From: Pseudomonadota bacterium
GTDB taxonomy: Bacteria > Pseudomonadota > Alphaproteobacteria > Rhizobiales > Xanthobacteraceae
DNA: 7,854 nt
Assembly (NCBI GenBank): GCA_023390695.1
Contig: JAEWCJ010000085.1
Coordinates: 1 to 7,854, forward strand
Reading direction: 5' to 3'
This document shows, one piece after another, positions 6,027-7,854 of this stretch. The notes under the pieces were generated by a model that was given only the letters and a program-made list of their open reading frames with translations, searched no databases and was not told the origin of the DNA. Within the stretch, counting starts at the first letter, position 1. The number at the start of each line of letters is the position of its first letter. The position numbers and the translations under genes were made by a program.

Positions 6027-6548
6027 ATGGCTTCGTGGAATTCCAAGGATATCGATGCGCTGGTGAAAACCACCCGGGTGCTGGTGGTGGATGACGATCA
6101 TTACATGCGCAAATTGCTGCGCAGCCTGCTGCTCTCGAACGGCATCAAGGAGATCCACGAGGCGCAGAGCGGCTCCACCGGGCTGGACGCGATCTGCGCC
6201 TTCAATCCCGACGTCGTGCTCCTGAGCTGGGACATGCCGGACGACGGCGGCGCCGAATTCATGCGCCGCGTGCGCTCGCCGGAAACCTTCCCGGTGCCGC
6301 ACGTGCCGGTGGTCATGCTGACCAGCAATCACAGCCGCGAAACCGTGATGAGTGCGGTCCGCCGCGGTGTGAACGAGTTCCTGTGCAAGCCGGTCTCCGC
6401 CAAGGCGCTGTATGAGCGCATCCTGTCGATCCGCGCCAAGCCGCGCCCGATGGTCCGCAAGGGCGACTATTACGGGCCGGAACCGCGCAAGATGATGGCG
6501 GCGCCCAAGTCTCGGGTGCCCGCGCCGCAGGCCGCCCGCATCGCCTGA
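6027..6548 (+). CDS. Receiver-only response regulator lacking the phosphoacceptor Asp
   Basis: The 173-residue product is a single CheY-like receiver domain (about residues 15-138) plus a short basic tail, with no DNA-binding or enzymatic output domain. Receiver landmarks are present: the acidic pocket VVDDDHYMRK (Asp22, Asp23), the switch Thr99 in VVMLTS, and the conserved Lys121 in FLCKPVS. At the phosphorylation site, where receivers have 'L-D-W-x-M-P', this protein reads LLSWDMP, with Ser67 replacing Asp. Phosphorelay from a kinase in the usual way is therefore unlikely. The tail AKPRPMVRKGDYYGPEPRK (137-155) is, as I recall, a hallmark of a family of orphan rhizobial receiver proteins that normally keep the Asp. 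An upstream in-frame ATG at 5976 would add 17 residues; neither start has a clear ribosome binding site, and the ATG at 6027 gives the more usual N-terminus. No histidine kinase gene is adjacent. Confidence 0.85.
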   Translation: MASWNSKDIDALVKTTRVLVVDDDHYMRKLLRSLLLSNGIKEIHEAQSGSTGLDAICAFNPDVVLLSWDMPDDGGAEFMRRVRSPETFPVPHVPVVMLTSNHSRETVMSAVRRGVNEFLCKPVSAKALYERILSIRAKPRPMVRKGDYYGPEPRKMMAAPKSRVPAPQAARIA

Positions 6549-6645
6549 GCGTCTCAACGATCTCCAATTCGCTTGAGTTGTCCGCAGCAGCCGCGCGCGA
6601 CCGGCAAAGGCGGGTACCGGTTTCGCGCGCGAACTTGTTAAGTCT

Positions 6646-6691
6646 GCGCGTGATCCTGAGTGAAGTGATTCCACTCCGCCGGATCATGCGC
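6646..6691. repeat. Long imperfect inverted repeat, dispersed-repeat-like
   Basis: GCGCGTGATCC (6646-6656) pairs with GGATCATGCGC (6681-6691) over 11 positions with one G-T wobble. Inside, GAGTG (6658-6662) pairs with CACTC (6672-6676) around a 9-base loop. The pattern of a 'TGATCC...AGTG...CACT...GGATCATGCGC' hairpin resembles short palindromic elements that recur between genes in rhizobial chromosomes (from memory, not checked). It lies in the 191-base gap between the response regulator and potG and could also serve as a transcript-end structure for the former. No T-run follows. Confidence 0.5.
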
Positions 6692-6707
6692 TAGCGTGGC
6701 GCCGCAT

Positions 6708-6727
6708 CGGATGGCGGCCGCCATCCG
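6708..6727. promoter_or_regulatory. Perfect 20-bp palindrome upstream of potG (operator or hairpin)
   Basis: CGGATGGCGGCCGCCATCCG is perfectly self-complementary and ends 12 bases before the first possible potG start at 6740. Position and symmetry suit a dimeric repressor site or a 5'-leader hairpin close to the ribosome binding site. No regulator can be named. The palindrome itself is certain; its function is inferred. Confidence 0.45.
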
Positions 6728-6739
6728 GCCAATTCGGGG

Positions 6740-7854
6740 ATGGTGCGAGCGATGATGGGGAATGACGGCGCGGGCATGGCCGGCGGTTCTGGGCCATCCA
6801 GCAAGGGGCCGCTGGTCCGGTTCGAGCGGGTGACCAAGCGTTACGGCGGCGTCGAGGCGGTGCGCGATCTGTCGCTCGATATCGCGCCGGGAGAATTCTT
6901 CGCGCTGCTCGGCCCGTCCGGCTGCGGCAAGTCCACCTTGCTGCGGATGCTGGCCGGCTTCGAGACTCCGGACGACGGCCGTATCCTGCTCGACGGCGCG
7001 GACATCGTCGGCACGCCGCCGCATCTGCGGCCGGTCAACATGATGTTCCAGAGCTACGCGCTGTTCCCGCATCTCACCGTCGCCGGCAATATTGCCTTCG
7101 GCCTGAAGCAGGAGCATCTGCCCAAATCCGAGATCGAGCAGCGCGTCGCCGCCATGCTGACGCTGGTGCAACTCGACAAGCTCGCAGGCCGCAAGCCGCA
7201 CCAGCTTTCCGGCGGCCAGCGCCAGCGCGTTGCGCTCGCCCGCGCGCTGGTGAAGCGGCCGAAAGTCTTCCTGCTCGACGAGCCGCTGGCCGCCCTCGAC
7301 AAGAAGCTGCGCACCGAGACGCAATTCGAACTGATGGGCCTGCAGGAGAAGCTCGGTCTGTCCTTCATCATCGTCACCCACGATCAGGAGGAGGCGATGA
7401 CCATGGCCGACCGCATCGGCGTCATGTCGCAAGGGCGGCTCGCGCAGGTCGGCACCCCCGCCGAGATGTACGAGCAGCCGGCGACACGCTGGGTGGCGGA
7501 ATTCATCGGCGATGTGAACCTGCTGGAAGGCAAGGTGGCCGAGGCCGCGGGCGATCAGGTCGGCGTCGCCACAAGCGCCGGTACGCTGTCGGCCACCAGT
7601 CCGGCCGCGGTGACGCCCGGCCAGAGCGTCGCGGTCGCCATCCGCCCGGAGAAGTTCCGCATCGCCACCGACCGGCCGGCGGATGCCGGCGGCAACTGCC
7701 TTGCCGGCGAGGTCATGGATATCGGCTATCTCGGCGACATGTCGCTCTACAAGGTCAAGCTCGACAGCGGCGTCATGGTGAAAGCAGCGAGCGTCAATGT
7801 CACGCGCCTCCTGCGCCGGCCGATCGGCTGGAACCAGCGTGTCTGGCTCACCGT
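6740..7854 (+). CDS. potG: Polyamine (putrescine/spermidine) ABC transporter ATP-binding protein, 3' end cut off
   Basis: The open frame runs off the right edge after 371 codons; E. coli PotG is 377 residues, so it is almost complete. Residues 26-258 form the ATPase domain: Walker A GPSGCGKST (58-66), Q-loop Gln104 in VNMMFQSYALFPH (99-111), signature LSGGQ (156-160), Walker B VFLLDEP (176-182) and H-loop His214. The NMMFQSYALFPH segment and DKKLR (187-191) after the D-loop are closer to PotG than to sugar or iron importers. Residues 260-371 match the TOBE_2 substrate-linked domain, including VAIRPEKF (299-306). The protein powers polyamine uptake on the cytoplasmic face of the membrane; permease genes potH/potI and a binding-protein gene are expected beyond the window. 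Starts at 6740, 6752, 6755 and 6776 are all in frame; a GGGGA at 6736-6740 lies 11 bases before 6752. All motifs are intact. Confidence 0.9.
   Translation, partial: MVRAMMGNDGAGMAGGSGPSSKGPLVRFERVTKRYGGVEAVRDLSLDIAPGEFFALLGPSGCGKSTLLRMLAGFETPDDGRILLDGADIVGTPPHLRPVNMMFQSYALFPHLTVAGNIAFGLKQEHLPKSEIEQRVAAMLTLVQLDKLAGRKPHQLSGGQRQRVALARALVKRPKVFLLDEPLAALDKKLRTETQFELMGLQEKLGLSFIIVTHDQEEAMTMADRIGVMSQGRLAQVGTPAEMYEQPATRWVAEFIGDVNLLEGKVAEAAGDQVGVATSAGTLSATSPAAVTPGQSVAVAIRPEKFRIATDRPADAGGNCLAGEVMDIGYLGDMSLYKVKLDSGVMVKAASVNVTRLLRRPIGWNQRVWLT

Noticed and set aside
6638..7432. 264-codon - strand open frame opposite potG
   Set aside because: It is a shadow of the ABC ATPase gene, whose Walker A, signature and Walker B motifs lie in the + frame.

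Overview
The window looks like chromosomal sequence from an alphaproteobacterium, most likely of the order Hyphomicrobiales (Rhizobiales), near the Bradyrhizobium/Xanthobacter-type families. The basis is GC-rich coding sequence with strong third-position G/C, and protein families and intergenic palindromes typical of that group. No tRNA, rRNA, insertion sequence, CRISPR array or phage gene is visible, and the genome type cannot be fixed further from the sequence alone.

Layout. Bases 2-163 are the tail of an ABC-2 type export permease. A 326-base gap follows, with short tandem repeats and three inverted repeats in a row. Next comes a tightly coupled pair on the + strand: a putative zinc metallopeptidase (490-1515) and a D-Ala-D-Ala-ligase-like ATP-grasp enzyme (1512-2531), overlapping by four bases. 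Two genes on the - strand face them: a short-chain dehydrogenase/reductase (2576-3271), and upstream of it a stand-alone class I glutamine amidotransferase (3329-4195). Between those two lies a perfect 18-bp palindrome. A divergent promoter region leads to glpD on the + strand (4360-5874; aerobic glycerol-3-phosphate dehydrogenase). A GC-rich stem-loop overlaps its stop codon. An orphan receiver-only response regulator follows (6027-6548), then a 191-base gap with two strong palindromes, and finally a nearly complete PotG-type polyamine ABC transporter ATPase (from 6740) that runs off the right edge.

How the genes fit together. Only the peptidase/ATP-grasp pair is clearly co-translated. The amidotransferase and SDR may share a transcript. 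GlpD (membrane respiratory chain), the response regulator and PotG look like independent units; the rest of the polyamine transporter (permeases and a binding protein) is probably to the right.

Most worth a second look: (1) the response regulator has Ser instead of Asp at the phosphorylation site while the rest of the receiver active site is intact; (2) the overlapping metallopeptidase/ATP-grasp pair looks like a peptide-processing or peptide-ligating unit of unknown substrate; (3) the SDR lacks the usual catalytic Ser; (4) perfect palindromes lie just upstream of potG and between the amidotransferase and SDR genes.
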